A DNA stretch of 64,000 nucleotides. It comes from Rhodamnia argentea. Lineage: Eukaryota; Streptophyta; Magnoliopsida; Myrtales; Myrtaceae. The stretch is from positions 30,807,294 through 30,871,293 of the forward strand of contig NC_063155.1 in NCBI RefSeq assembly GCF_020921035.1. Direction: 5' to 3'. The translations under genes and the position numbers were made by a program. The notes beneath the pieces were generated by a model. It had not been told where the DNA came from. It saw only the letters and a program-made list of their open reading frames with translations, and did no database searches. How positions within the stretch are numbered: position 1 is the stretch's first letter; each line of letters begins with the position of its first letter. Positions 1-11,952 of this stretch are shown here, in pieces.

Positions 1-538
1 GTACCAGTACTTGTTCTTCTTCTCGTTGGATGCCTCCTCTCGGCATTCTCTCTGCATTCACCCGCTGTCCAGGCTCAAGCAGTTGGATCAGGCAAGTCAT
101 TGCTTCTCTCGTTCATTGACTAGTTCCCCTGTGCGACGACCTCTTTGAGGAAATGCTCTTGGTTGCATTCATATTCAACAAACGTTTGGAGAAGGGAAAT
201 GGTCTTGATTGGATTATATGTTGTTATCTTCGTTTGAAAATGATGTTTCCAACATATTTTGCTTACAGTTCACCCAAAGGCAAGACCATCCTCACTAGAG
301 ACTGCACATTTGTACCCTGGACACATGGGACCTGGGTTGGTGAGTGCATGAACGTCCTTGAAACTTTCATTGGCCCCGTACTTGATGCGCCAAAACAGCT
401 TTCATTACCTTTCGGCCTCTATTCTGTTTATCTATTTCGTTTCTGACTCCTAACAAACAGGGCAAAGAAAAGAAGATGCGGAAAACTCCATCCGGACCCA
501 ATCCCACAGGAAACCATCGGCCCCCGACAAAACATTGA
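1..538 (+). CDS. CLE46: CLE46-like signalling peptide precursor (5' end outside window)
   Basis: Three exons can be read: 1-91 (continuing from upstream), 269-339 and 461-538. Together they give 79 residues in one frame. The visible N-terminal part is a hydrophobic signal-peptide core (LVLLLVGCLLSAFSL) ending near AVQAQA. The C-terminus holds the CLE box KTPSGPNPTGNH followed by RPPTKH and the stop. CLE precursors are secreted and cleaved to 12-13 residue peptides sensed by CLV1/BAM-type receptor kinases. The SGPNPTGN core with a Pro-rich extension resembles Arabidopsis CLE46 as I recall it. Oddities: the gene has introns, whereas many CLE genes have none, and the first visible intron uses a GC donor (CAG/GCAAGT at 92). 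The initiator Met and probably a few residues lie before position 1. Family assignment is firm; the exact orthologue is less sure. Confidence 0.85.
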
Positions 539-1258
539 AACTATCAATGCACTTCTGCAGCAAGTGAGGATCGGAACTACGACTGCAACTTAATATGGGT
601 CGAGTAGAGGGGATTTTGGTATAGTCAGGTAGGTTAGGAGATCAGTACGGTCAGCCTTATGTTCTTGTACAGAAGTTGGCTTAGATTGAACGATACGATC
701 TGCAAGCGATTATATTAGCCATGAGATGCACTGTTAGTTGAGGCAAGAAACCTGAAAGCCCCAAAGATCTTTTGCTTTTGTGGACATCCATTATTAGTTC
801 AAATCATTGTCTGTGAAAGTGTGATTTTCTTCGTGCATGCTCATCACAATGACAGCTTATCATTGACCACAGAAATAGTCTACAGGGTTCCCCAGAGAAT
901 GAGCACATGGCACATATAGTTCCCAACTCTCTTTCGGTAGAAAGTGCTGCTCCGCAAGCATCTACTTGGTGACTCTCGTATTTTTGTCAACCGTTTAGAG
1001 TAGAAAACTCACATACAACAGAAATGGATATATCAAATGCACACTGGCAATACAATAGCACAACACCATTCAGATGCATCATGGGATATGAGAGTTGGTG
1101 AGTCAAGCAAGTAACTTAACTTTTGTTGATCGCATTAATTCACGAGATGAACGTGTGGGTGCCAATACAAAAAAAATGGCTATAATTTAGCTAAATACAA
1201 CTCCCACAGATATACAAGGACTCATTGTAGACTACAAAAATATATTGAACAATCTAAA
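539..1258. other. Convergent 3' regions of CLE46-like and ALB3 genes
   Basis: The stretch lies between the stop of the CLE gene (+) and the stop of ALB3 (-). It should hold both 3' UTRs. No conserved coding frame, tRNA or repeat was recognised. Confidence 0.5.
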
Positions 1259-4200
1259 TCATACAGCACGTTTCCGCTTTGACCTTTTGCTTCTCCTGGG
1301 CCGATTAAGACCTGGTGTCTGTTTGCTGCCAGTAGAAGCAGCATATGCTCCCTCCAAGACCTCTTCCCCCTGCAAGAAACGCTGAATTAGCTCCTATATG
1401 CTATATCTACATAATTACCATTAAGCAGAAAATGCATTTGCAAACTGCACTCCCCCACGAACAGATTCACCACTGGGGACTCCAATTTGCATTTTTGCCT
1501 CACCTAAAGTTTTTATAAAAGTTCTCCAATCAGCAATTTGCAAAAACCCATACGTTTACGTAGTTTTACCTTGTCTGGAGAATCTTCATCTGAACCATCT
1601 TCATCAGCATCTGATCTAGTCGCCCCATCGATGTCTTCTGACGACAGTGCCTTACTTATGTTTTTCTTCTTTTCTTCTTCCTTCAATTGCCTAAACCTGC
1701 CAATTGCAATTCCTTTCCAGTGAGACATCTTTGAAATAAGGCGGTAAAGATAGTTGCACCCAATAATGACCTTTCTCCTTGCTGCGTTGGCTGAGCACCA
1801 GATCGTTTAGCACGCCCAGCCGTAATGATGCCAGTCGCATTTTCACTCACAACAGGCTTTGCCCCTCCTAATTTGCGTAACCACACTTGTTGTGCCGTAC
1901 TCAGGACATTGTTTGTAAACCTGAAATCAGTAATGCATTCCGCACAGCTCAATAGATAGAATAACTCAAAGGAAATGAAGTGCAACAGAAGAAATGAGGA
2001 AAAAATACCTTTTTTTTAAAAGCTTAAAGAGAATAACAACTATGATAGGGACATGCAACCACAAAGTATTGCGAAAAAAGTCCATGTGACAAAAATGCAA
2101 TATCTAGGGATGCCACGTAGCAAACTTAAACCTCGAGAAACTTGTTTTCTCTGCATGTAATAAATACGATTGGTAGAAAATCACTCGAAAGGCCAAAAGA
2201 AAAAGAAAAAAAGAAGAAGAGAGAGACAGAAACACGCATCCAAATCTCAAACAAATTGCTTCAGGTATGTCAGTTGATAAGAAACCAACCAGTAAATTGA
2301 TAATCCTGACGGGACGGACAAGGAGAAGTAACCAATCATCAGAGGAAGAAATTTAAAAACAAGCAGTGTGTTCTTTTGAGCTGGATCATCTGTCTGCAAA
2401 GAAAAAGTCAATAAGATTCTAATTCCTTAGGAATTAAATGACTTTGAGAGAAGCAAGAAGAGACTCAATTCTTTTACCTGAGGAGGTTTCATAATCTCCA
2501 TCGACACGTACTGAGAAACAACAAGGAGGACAGGTAAAACTAGGTATGCCACAGTGTCATGCCAGCCCAATGGAGGATGACCATCCTGCATGTAAATTTT
2601 ATCGTCAAATTCCTTACATGCACAAGAAAAGTCTTTCAAGTTAATTTTGGCATCTCGATTCTTAGTAATTCAACGTTGAAGAATGTAATAGGTGAAGCTC
2701 GAAAAATTCTGGTTACCACAAACGGGAAGAGCCAAGAAATGCCAGATCCACTTTGTCGAGCAGCAATTGTAGTAGGTCCACCCAAAGAGGGGATCCAAAA
2801 GAAACCTTCTGTTAATAATCCCTAGATTTGAAAGTACAAAAGTATCACCAACACAACTTGTGAATGATAAAAAGGGTATATGCTGACATCTGATTGGATC
2901 TGTACCATAATTGACACTGATATAGAAAGGTTCCCCTAAGTGGTTACCTCATTTGCCACATTAGAGAGAGCTTGATATAGACCTATCCAGACAGGTATGG
3001 TTGCTAGAGTTGGGAAGCATCCTGTAGATATAAAAGAAAGGATAACAGTATCAAATAGATTTGTGAAATTAAGGAGCAAGAATAATGACCCTAGTGACTA
3101 TCAATGGAAGAAAGAAGAGAAGTAAGAAACCTACTTTGAAATGAACATATCATTATTCTACACAATAGAAACAGTGAAATGAACATTTCGTGACAACTGA
3201 GCAAAATGCTGAACCCCTACTTCCCAACATGAAAAGTGCTTTGCCTATTATACATCAATTCTTAGGGGAAGAAGTGACAACAGGCAGTATTGCTGTACAA
3301 CCAGAATTACGTAAGTGCTGAAGCCAACATGATATCTTTGGTATACATAAAATGGCAACACCTTTTCTTTTGGTATGTGCCTTGCAAAACTGGGAAGATT
3401 TGAATATTGTTGTCCCAATGTTGACATAGACGCACCAACGTAACATATGTTTGTGGATAGGTGTGTGTATAACGCTTAATTGATTCGAAAGGGGAGAGAA
3501 GTTTCCTTGTCATTCCATACCTGCCAAAGGATTGACCCCAGCCTGCCTATATAGTCGTGATGTCTCAAGTTGTATTCTTTCCTTAGGAGAACAACAATAA
3601 AAAAGATGAAATAAGGAACCTACAGGAGAAACTCCAATGAATAAAGCCAAAAGGGATGCGCCTCACCTGATTTCCAGCATATCTTTGCTGGATAGCTTTG
3701 ATTTTAGGTTGGAGATTTTGCATGGCCAAAGTAGATTCCACCTGCATATCCACAGATAAAATGAAGATGCAACTATCATTCCTAGAAAGATTCATGAAAA
3801 AAATCTTTGACAATGTCGTGGAGACTCCTTTCTTCACTAAGCAAAGAAACCTTCATTTCCAAAAGTCAGTCCTAAATTTATAGCCAACAGTAACAAAAGG
3901 GAGAAGAAATATTATACTTGATGACAGTCCATTCATCTTGGACGCCTAATTTCAGTTGATTGATGAAATAAGAGATCTCTGAGATCCAACATAGATATTC
4001 CAAATTGGCAGGAGGACTTTACCTGCTGCTTTGTCAAAGGTAACGTGGCAACCTTTACAATTACGGTGAGCAATATAATTGCGAAGCCGTATGCATAAGG
4101 GACATGCACCGTACTGAGTCCATCCTTCAACACCTGATTAAAAAACGAGAGAAATGTGTTTATCCCTGCCTGCTTTTCTAAGCGGCCATGTGAAAAAAGA

Positions 4201-5011
4201 CCAAAGTATATGATCAATTTTATACACATTTCCAGAGATATCACTACTTCTACACTTACTCGAGCATTCCAAAACATATTTCAGTTTAATAACAGCAAAA
4301 GTTGAGAAGTAGTGACTATCAAAGAACTGTGATGAATATACTCCTCCCATGACCATGAAGCTGTTCGCATCCACATCAAATCATTCCGAGTTAAAATGGC
4401 TACTGTATCCACAACCAGCTCAGAGCATACAGTGTCTAGTTCATTTCCGCAACAGCTCAAGTTTGCCAAACATTCAAAGTGGCCCACAATACTTTCAAAT
4501 CCAACATCCTTTCAACGAGTTCTCGTAATTTTGAATTTGAACGCATCAAAAATTGAAGTCTCCCGATCAAATTATCCGAACTCTGCGATCCAATTCTCCT
4601 TTATCAACAACCAGCCGATATAACAACTTCTAAGCATGCCATGAGTATTACCTTAAGAACGAACTCCATGGCATCGGATATGAATCCGAACCAGCCTCCA
4701 TTCTTCTGCGCCGCGACATCCGTCGAGCTAGAAGCAGCCCCGGCGGCAGCTGAATCCGCCGCGACCGCAGCGTCAGCGAGCGTGTAGAGCAAGCTCTCAG
4801 CTCGGCTGAGCGCGGAAGCGAAATCGAGAGACGAAGGGTCGAAGGAGTGAACGGGAGGAATCTCGTGGAAGCTGAACTTCACTCTCGTGGTGGTGGTGGT
4901 GGTGGTGGCGAGCCTGCGGGGATGGGGAGGCGCGCGGAGGAAGCCATGGCGAGAGAGCGACGGGAGGGGCGTGCCCAGGAACTGCGGGGATGAGATTAGG
5001 GTTCTCGCCAT
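1259..5011 (-). CDS. ALB3: ALBINO3 thylakoid membrane insertase (Oxa1/YidC family)
   Basis: Eleven exons join in frame to 461 aa: 5011-4652, 4133-4023, 3741-3667, 3581-3521, 3021-2948, 2821-2717, 2585-2478, 2393-2290, 1920-1771, 1696-1570 and 1369-1259. Arabidopsis ALB3 is about 462 aa. The start is the first ATG, followed by a Ser/Thr/Arg-rich chloroplast transit peptide (about residues 1-50). The Oxa1/YidC core follows, with blocks such as YAYGFAIILLT, ESTLAMQNLQPKIKAIQQRY, GLYQALSNVANEG, SGISWLFPF, YLVLPVLL and SGLSIYW. The C-tail is stromal, acidic then basic (RRSKRSKRKRAV), the region known in the family to contact cpSRP43. ALB3 inserts light-harvesting chlorophyll proteins into thylakoids with cpSRP/FtsY. 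All splice sites are GT-AG and phases agree throughout, so the gene looks intact. Confidence 0.97.
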
Positions 5012-5074
5012 GGGAATTGGAGGCAGAGAGTTGAAAATTCAGCTTCTCATGAGGAGGAGGAGCAGAGGAATGGT

Positions 5075-5105
<31 letters not shown>

Positions 5106-5330
5106 GGGGTCCGCGTGTGGAGATGAGGCAGTGGCAGAGCAAAGACGAACGTTGTGCTTGGAATTCCTTTTTATATATTTTCCGGTATTATCCGTAGTTT
5201 TTCCCTGATTCTCCGGGAAAATGGAATCAAAGCCATTAGTGGATGCGGGGAAATTGCTGGTCGCGTTTCAGCCAATCGATGAGCTCCTCGCATATGCTTC
5301 TCCAGGGGCTCCGTGGTAAATTTGCGCATT
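5012..5330. promoter_or_regulatory. ALB3 5' UTR and promoter-proximal region
   Basis: Sequence upstream of the ALB3 start on the minus strand. It contains a GA/CT microsatellite at about 5074-5107, common in plant 5' UTRs, and an AT-rich stretch at 5166-5190 that could hold the core promoter. No element was proven. Confidence 0.4.
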
Positions 5331-5380
5331 CTCAAGACAATTTGTTTTTTTTTTTTTTTTGTCAGACTCAAGACAATTTG
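5331..5380 (-). mobile_element. Minimal poly(A) retroposition footprint with 14-bp target duplication
   Basis: The 14-mer CTCAAGACAATTTG occurs at 5331-5344 and again at 5367-5380. Between them lie 22 bp: sixteen T followed by GTCAGA. On the minus strand this reads TCTGAC followed by poly(A). A perfect 14-bp direct repeat around a poly(A) tail is what target-primed reverse transcription leaves. The copied body is only about six bases. Confidence 0.7.
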
Positions 5381-5980
5381 TCGTGGCTTAAAATTAGTTT
5401 GGAGAACAGAAGAGAGGAAATTCCAAGTTCCTAAAGTACTGTTTCCATATTTGAGATATTTCTTATTACATGAGAATTAAATTTCGAGAGAAAAGAAAAT
5501 AGGCCGAGAAAAAAAATAATAAAATGGGAAATGCCCTTTTCACCGTCCGAAAAGCTGAGATTTTTTTGTATTAGATGAGAATTAAATTTCGATAGAACGG
5601 GAAACCAGCCAAGAAAAAGATCGAAAACTTTGGCCGGGGGCGTATTGATATGATAGGTATGTGGTAAAAAAGGAAAAATTCTCCGTCGGTCATTGGATTG
5701 ATTGTTGAAAAGAAAAACAGATCATTGTTTGTCGAGATTTATCATAAAGTAATTATTTATGGAACACTTTCGCACCTTTTGGACTCCCAGCGACAAAGGA
5801 GAATTACCTTCTTTCGTAATTTGTTGCCCATTTTTTTTCATTTTGGTGAAACACAAATCATTCGACTTTCCATAAACATCAAAATGTTTGTTTTAATGTT
5901 AAAAGTTGTGAAAAGTTTACATAATTTGAAATGGATTTAAAATGTCCATGTTTGTTTTTATACATATGTGTATATATAGC
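5381..5980. other. AT-rich intergenic DNA, no gene seen
   Basis: AT-rich with short internal repeats; for example AGATGAGAATTAAATTTCGA-like phrases recur at about 5470 and 5575. The frames on both strands are short and look non-coding. Confidence 0.4.
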
Positions 5981-7558
5981 TAGGGTTGAGCAGTTTCGGG
6001 TTCCCTGTAAATTCCACCTAAAACTTGGAATCTGGAATTTGGAACTTGCCCGTCATAACAAATTCCTCATTTTTTTTTAACCTCGAACCTATCTTGCATA
6101 CCAGGACGGTTTTAAGATCTATTCGGGTTTCACCTATATTGTTAATTGAACTATTGCGGTGAACTATTACCTTTAATAACCACCATTTGCTGCTATAATG
6201 CACCGATCACGACTCATATTTAGACACGGGAATAAATATAAAACATTAATAAAGCAAATGTCTCAGTCTTAAATATCGCCGAAAATGGAGGCTTAAGCAA
6301 GACTAGAAGACCCCATCTCCCTTCCGTCCTTCAACCTGACCGCGTGTCTTCTTTGGTGCATTTGGAAGTCAAGAAAGAATTTCGTATTCAGAGAGGTCAG
6401 AAGCCTTACGCAGATAACCAAATCAACGAAGCGAAGACTATATTGGGAAGCTACGGAAAATAGAGTCCTAAAGATCGAAGCTTTATGCTAGATCGATTAT
6501 CCTTACCTCCTAAATGGAGCTCACCGACTGGATCCGATTGGAAACTAAATGTGAATGCGTCGGCCGGAGGCGAGATCACCAACGGAACGATCACGGGTGT
6601 CCTTCGAGACTCGAGCGGGCTTCTACTGGACGAATTCGCCAGAAAGATCAAATCTCGCAAACCTCTGGTAGTTGAAGCGTAGGCATTGGTGGTCGGTTTG
6701 GAGTTCCTCAAAGCCAAAAAGGAGATGAAGGAAAAGAACCTTTTGGTGGTCATGGAGTTTGACTCCCAAAGTCTTGTTTGTGCGGTCAACAGTCAGTCAG
6801 AACAGTACTGAGAAGTTGAAAATCTTATTCGCGAAGCCTAGCAAATTCTAGCCCAAAGCCCAAATATCTCTCTGGTCCACTGCAAAAGAGAGGTCAATCA
6901 AGTAGCTGATTGGGTCGCCAGCAATTGTCATTGCTTATGGACCCGAACCTGAGTGATCAATCCACGACCAAGATGAAGCTTGGATGAAACTAAGTGGAGG
7001 TCCGAACCGACTGATATTGGAGAATTAGCGGATGAGTTGTGGCCAGGGGTGAAATGCCACTCGAACCCAGAGCTAGCTGGTTCTCCTCGAAATGCGTTGG
7101 GGGTTTTGAATAAAACGACCTTTTCATTTTTTTTTTCCTTTTTCAATAGATAAGGTTAACTGTATTTCGACCATTTGGGCCTCGTCCCCTCGCCAACCTC
7201 TTTGGGAGCTTCTTTGTGTTGATGCCCCTTGCTTGGGCTTTTATGTAAGAACTTTTAATAGCCAGTAATGTAGGTTAGTTTTTCCGATGAAAAAAAAAAT
7301 AGTAGTTCCATATTACACACTCATCATCGAATGTAATTGAATACTGTAGGAATGCACGAAGACATATACCAAGAAAAATACAAACTTGTTATAGTCACGG
7401 GTTCTAGGTTCCACCCACCTAGAACCTATAATTTACCCATTGGAACAAGTCCCTAATTTTTAAAACTTAAAACATACTATGCATATCTTGAAATCTGGAA
7501 TTAAACCAATCCCTACCAGTCCGATTCTAAGTTCTACCTTAGAACCATGCTCACCTTA
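5981..7558. mobile_element. Non-autonomous hAT-like element carrying a nested LINE fragment
   Basis: The left end TAGGGTTGAGCA...GGGTTCC (5981) pairs with the right end ...GGAACCATGCTCACCTTA-type sequence finishing at 7558, giving imperfect terminal inverted repeats of the TAGGGGTGAGCA class common in plant hAT elements. Flanking 8-mers are TATATAGC (5973-5980) and TATATAGA (7559-7566), a 7/8 match. The arms (about 5981-6200 and 7385-7558) contain GGTTCC/GAACC phrases in opposite orientation. The middle is a decayed LINE RNase H segment, so the element was itself a target of insertion. No transposase is present. Confidence 0.6.
6481..7295 (+). pseudogene. LINE (L1-type) 3' remnant with RNase H domain
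   Basis: From 6485 the plus strand reads as a plant LINE RNase H domain (RVT_3 type): KLNVNASAGG, GVLRDSSGLLLDEFARKI, ALVVGLEFLKAK, VVMEFDSQSLVCAVN and HCKREVNQVADWVAS. In-frame stops lie at 6680 (TAG), 6809 (TGA) and 6839 (TAG). The first catalytic Asp appears as Asn in LNVNAS. The fragment ends in a poly(A) run at about 7290-7299, as LINE 3' ends do. No reverse transcriptase domain remains upstream, so it is 5'-truncated and dead. It lies inside the hAT-like element at 5981-7558. Confidence 0.75.
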
Positions 7559-7566
7559 TATATAGA

Positions 7567-10250
7567 CTAGCCGAGTGGAGCATGGGCACTCCACGTGGCC
7601 TAAGGTCCATGGATCGAGTTGGTATGACATCCGTTTTTGGCATCACTTTCTGCTTTTTTTTTTTTTTGGTCAGATTTTTATACTGTTTTAGTAAAAATAA
7701 AACCAGTCTTTTTCATCATTTTGCATTTTTATTTTTGTTTCTCTTTGTTTGTCCTTTTTTTTTCCGATTAATTAGAGACAAATTTAATTTGTTCTATAAT
7801 TTCAGCATATTGCTGAAGCTACAGGTGTGCTTTGTTATTTTATATTTCCTAATTAACCATGTGTTTTATGATTATCATTTCATTATTTTTCCAACAGTTG
7901 TTTATTTGAAAATATTTTCCAATTAACTTCTATGTTTCTCGTATCTTATTTAAAGAAGTTATTGCTTGGATGCATTTTTATTTTTATTTTTTTTGTTGGA
8001 ATTGCTTGGAAGTAATTGACTGTTTTTTCCTTTCCATTTTTTCGTTATATATCTTGAATTTTCAAATTTCATTTTTTTGATTTATTCCGGAGCGCGAGTA
8101 TTTTCTCACTCCATATTTATCTATAGATGAACCAAAAGAATCTCTATTTATTATAATCTGCAATTTATTATCTTTTCTGTAGAATTTAGATTTGAAAATA
8201 GGATTTTTATTAGGTCCATTGCTGGCCTAAAAGGTAAGTTAAGACATTCGCTATTAGTTGTGGTTTGCGTATGATTCTATATCCATACACGGTCGATAGA
8301 ACTTGTTTGAACTTCGGGCTACATGACATTTTCACAGCGAACCGGATCTAGGTTCTTCAAATACAAATCAAATGAACAAATGTTTCGCTAGGGTCATTTA
8401 GCAGATTAAATCACATTGAAAAATTCCATTGAGTTTCGCAGAACCGCGCCAGCAATTCCGGACGAGAATGTAGCGTCATATCCATTACACCTTTAACCAC
8501 TAGTTTGGCCAAAAAATAACGTCGAGGAATTGCTGCATGTGGTGCCTTACGTTCTTCTCTTGGCTGTAGTATCAGAGACTAAAAGCACATTCGCCGCATG
8601 ATTTATCAAGGTACATACTAAATGGACAACCTGCTCACATTCTATTGTAATTCTACTGTTCCAAAGTGAACTCAAGAGTTGAGAGATACGATCTTTCCCA
8701 AGAGCGACATGACCCTGATCTCTCTCGATCGGTTAATTTCTACTTCGAGATGAATTCTGCATTCCAATATAAGAGCAAAATAAAGTCGTACATTCTGTAG
8801 CTTCTTTTACCAAAGACCGAGTCACTTATGCAAGTTAGCATTTCCTGGCTGACACAAAAATGCTTAGGAGTTGTTTCGCCAGAAATGTCTCTCGCCACTA
8901 AACTATCTTTCACCAAAAGTCATTCTTCAGCTCTTAATCAAGCAAAACAAGGTTCTCGAGCCAATTCCGGACAGGAAGCGTCACGAGCAGAGAGACAACA
9001 ACCAATTTTATTCGTACAGGAAAGCACAAACGCGAATCGTGCTGGAATTTAATGACAAGATTCGGTGATACAAACTTGATAACGTAACTAGATGTAAACA
9101 AACTTGGCTAGAATTGAATCAACTGCATAGCTTGAGAACACGAAAATACTATGATGGAAGTTAGTCGACAACACAATACTCATGATAGAGATACACCGCA
9201 AAATTTAATCAACATGTGAATCCGAAAGCTGCGATTACGAAAGATAAAGTGCGATCTTGGAATGTAAAAATAAAAATAAATTTGCTTGTTTTGTGCGTGG
9301 ATATCTTTTCTGATGGATGATTGATGATATTTATAATGATCTAATGGCAATTGCCTCATTGGCGATTTTTTTCCGGCGGCTGCATTCCTTCGAGTAACCT
9401 CCATTGGTTACCTTCGTGTTCCAAAATTCCCGCAAGTATTATATCCATGCTCTCGAATTATTATCCTCTCTGTGAGTGAACTGCTTCACGATCTTCATGT
9501 GTCAACTGCTCCATGTCCCTTTATCTCGATGCTGAATGATAATTCTTCCCTCCAAAAATTCACGCCTTTGATTTCAACTGCCCTTGCTGATGTCAAGTTT
9601 CAAAATGATATGAGTATCTAGAAGCTATTTCAATAAACGTATTAGCGGCTGTTGATCACCCATCTCCGACGACTGAATATGTAGTATCGACGAACATGAA
9701 CATCGACTGTCATATGTTAACTCGCGTGCTTACTAATATGTATATCGAGATTCACGTGTTATGCACACGAGATTGCCCATACTCGCATTCCATTCACGTA
9801 TTCATCTTTGCTCACGTGCCAAGCATATGCTTTTTCACTATCAGATTATTAGTAGTTTTTGTCAAGGGGGGAGTATAGCTGAACATATATCCCTCGAATT
9901 TCACAAGGATACAGAATTTGAATTGACGAATGAAAGAATTGCGCCAATGCCGTGCTTGGTCTTGAGCAATCAGGCGTCCTTTTTGTCCCTGCATGCTACG
10001 TACTTACTCAATCCGATGGATCACCAATCACACCAACATGTCGGAAACCTGCATTGCGCTTGCACTTTCACCGAAACATTTCGAATAAACTAAACAGAGA
10101 CACACAGATAACGACTGGAGAAGTCCATCTCTACATTCGCACCCCCGAAGCAGTATGTTCATGTTCAACATTCCCCAAAATAAAAAAGATGAGAAAATGA
10201 GAAATTGTCAAGCACTCTCCACTCCATCAGACATCTTCACTACCCACCAT
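7567..10250. other. AT-rich intergenic DNA, no gene supported
   Basis: Very AT-rich to about 8250, then mixed. A poly(T)-GGTCAGA junction at about 7659-7677 resembles the tail of a minus-strand retroposon, but no target duplication was found. The phrases around 8450 and 8965 (AATTCCGGAC followed by GCGTCA/GCGTCAC) are similar to each other and may be a diverged duplication. The end near 10130-10250 should be the WOX2 3' UTR. No exon chain could be built. Confidence 0.4.
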
Positions 10251-11339
10251 TCAGATGAACTTAATCTCTCTCGCAGAAGCATCCGTTCGCCGAGGAAAAC
10301 CGAAAAAAGGCTGGTCACTGCTGTTGCCACCGTCTCTTGCCTCGTCCTCCGAAGAAGAAGCGGAGGTCATAGCCGAACAATCTTGATGAGCATGAGAACA
10401 CTTTGTCATATCTCGCACGGCGTCGCCAGTTGGGTGCAACGGGAAGAGGTCCAGAGTTTCTTGATTTCTCTCGAAGGTGCTGTCGCTGTTGCTCTCGGCT
10501 GTTTGGTGGACGGTCAAATCATGATGATGTCCTTGGGGGTGCCCGGGATACGCGAAACCTGTACGGCAGAATGTTTTTGTTCTCTCCATGAAGTCAGTCC
10601 TCTGTCTCCTCTTGAAGCCGCAAGGAAGGAGCACCTTCGGGCACTGTGTGTACATCGTCCCTATGTCGCTCTGAGGCACGAAGTACGGTCCACAAACAGC
10701 TGAAACCAGATCAAGAAAACCTAATCAACCTCGGTAGACTTTTATGACCCCAAAAAAACCTCAGCGGCCATGACGACGTCAGCAAGAAAGAGACGCGTGA
10801 AAGGGAAAAAAGAGCCATGCATGTCCACGCGCGTCAGATACAATGCCAAATACAGAGATGAAAATGGAGGGTCATGGTACGATCAAGAAAGTCGATAGAA
10901 TATCGTTCGTTCGACATCAAAACGAGGAACCCAGCGTGTATGTCGCTGCCGAAGTAGAAGCTTACGTGAGCAAAATGCATAAAGGAATGAATTAGGACGG
11001 ACCATTTGGGCAAGGAGGATGGAAGGCGGGACGGGCAGACTTTTGGAAGTAGCGGTTGAGGTAAGCCAGGCTCTCCTGCTTGTCCTTCTGGCGCTGGCGG
11101 GCCTTGTGGTTCTGGAACCAGTAGAACACGTTCTTGCCCTCGATGTGGCCGTACGCCTTGAGCCTCCCCGTTATCTGCTGTATCTGGTCCGCCGTCGGCG
11201 TCCTTATCCCTTGCCTGTAGAGGCTCTCCAGTATGCCGATCTGCTCCTTCGTCGGGTTCCACCGCGAGCCCGCCGGCGAGCCCCCTCTGGAGCCGCCCGT
11301 GGCTTCCACGCGATGATGGTCGTCAGCACCGATCTCCAT
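10251..11339 (-). CDS. WOX2: WUSCHEL-related homeobox transcription factor, WOX2 type
   Basis: Two exons, 11339-11003 and 10699-10251, joined in phase 1, give 261 aa, close to Arabidopsis WOX2 (about 260). The WOX homeodomain spans about residues 25-88, with [54 protein letters not shown]. The two-residue differences from WOX1, 3, 4 and 5 ([14 protein letters not shown]) and the following [16 protein letters not shown] point to WOX2. The C-terminal WUS box reads TLDLFPLHP at residues 194-202; in the family it recruits TOPLESS corepressors. The intron follows CPN and the next exon begins AVCGPYF, as in WOX2. The protein is nuclear and in known species patterns the apical embryo cell lineage. 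The ATG is the first in a GA-rich leader. Confidence 0.93.
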
Positions 11340-11708
11340 GATGAACTGGCAACTTCTTTTTTGTATCCCTCTCCAGTCTGTGTATGAAGAAGGTCTAGTC
11401 TAGGGTTTACACGAACAGACGCTCGGCAAGCCAGAATGTGAAACTTTTTAATGAGAGAGAATGAGGGGGAGGAGGAGTGTCTGTGTCACATGCTCGTTGC
11501 ATGGTTCTTGTACTCTTGCACAACGAAGAAAGAGATAAATAGAGAGAGAGAGAGAGAGAGGGTCAAACAAAAAGGAGAGAGAAAGAAATTTAGGGCATTG
11601 ACATGCGTATTGTATTTTGTGCAGAAAATCTCTGAAAACATGGCGGGTAGCGGCTGGAGGAGGAGGGTCTCAAAAGTTTTTTTTTTTTTTTGGTAACGTA
11701 GGATTGTT

Positions 11709-11746
<38 letters not shown>

Positions 11747-11920
11747 GAAGGTCTCGGGAATGACAGAGGACAGAGAGTGGGGGGAGAACATAGGTTACGC
11801 CATTGAAGGAAAGCAAGGGCAAGAGGGTAAATACCGGGAAAGGGACAGCCGGTTGGGCTGTAAGGAAGTAGGGAGGAGCTACTGCTACTGCTACTGCTGC
11901 GGGGCCTAGAGCTAGGGCTT
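11340..11920. promoter_or_regulatory. WOX2 upstream region with GA and AT microsatellites
   Basis: Upstream DNA of the WOX2-type gene. It contains a GA run at about 11541-11560, a poly(T) followed by GGTAACG at about 11678-11695, and an (AT)n run at 11711-11743. The last two are likely polymorphic. No core promoter motif could be singled out. Confidence 0.4.
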
Positions 11921-11952
11921 TGGGAATTGAAGAAGTTGGAGCAGAGACAGAG

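Noticed and set aside
9866-9882. AAGGGGGGAGTATAG as a retrotransposon polypurine tract
   Set aside because: No LTR beginning with TG follows, and no gag, pol or integrase remains lie upstream.
11019-11387. 122-codon plus-strand frame opposite WOX2
   Set aside because: It is antisense to the homeodomain and has no recognisable content.
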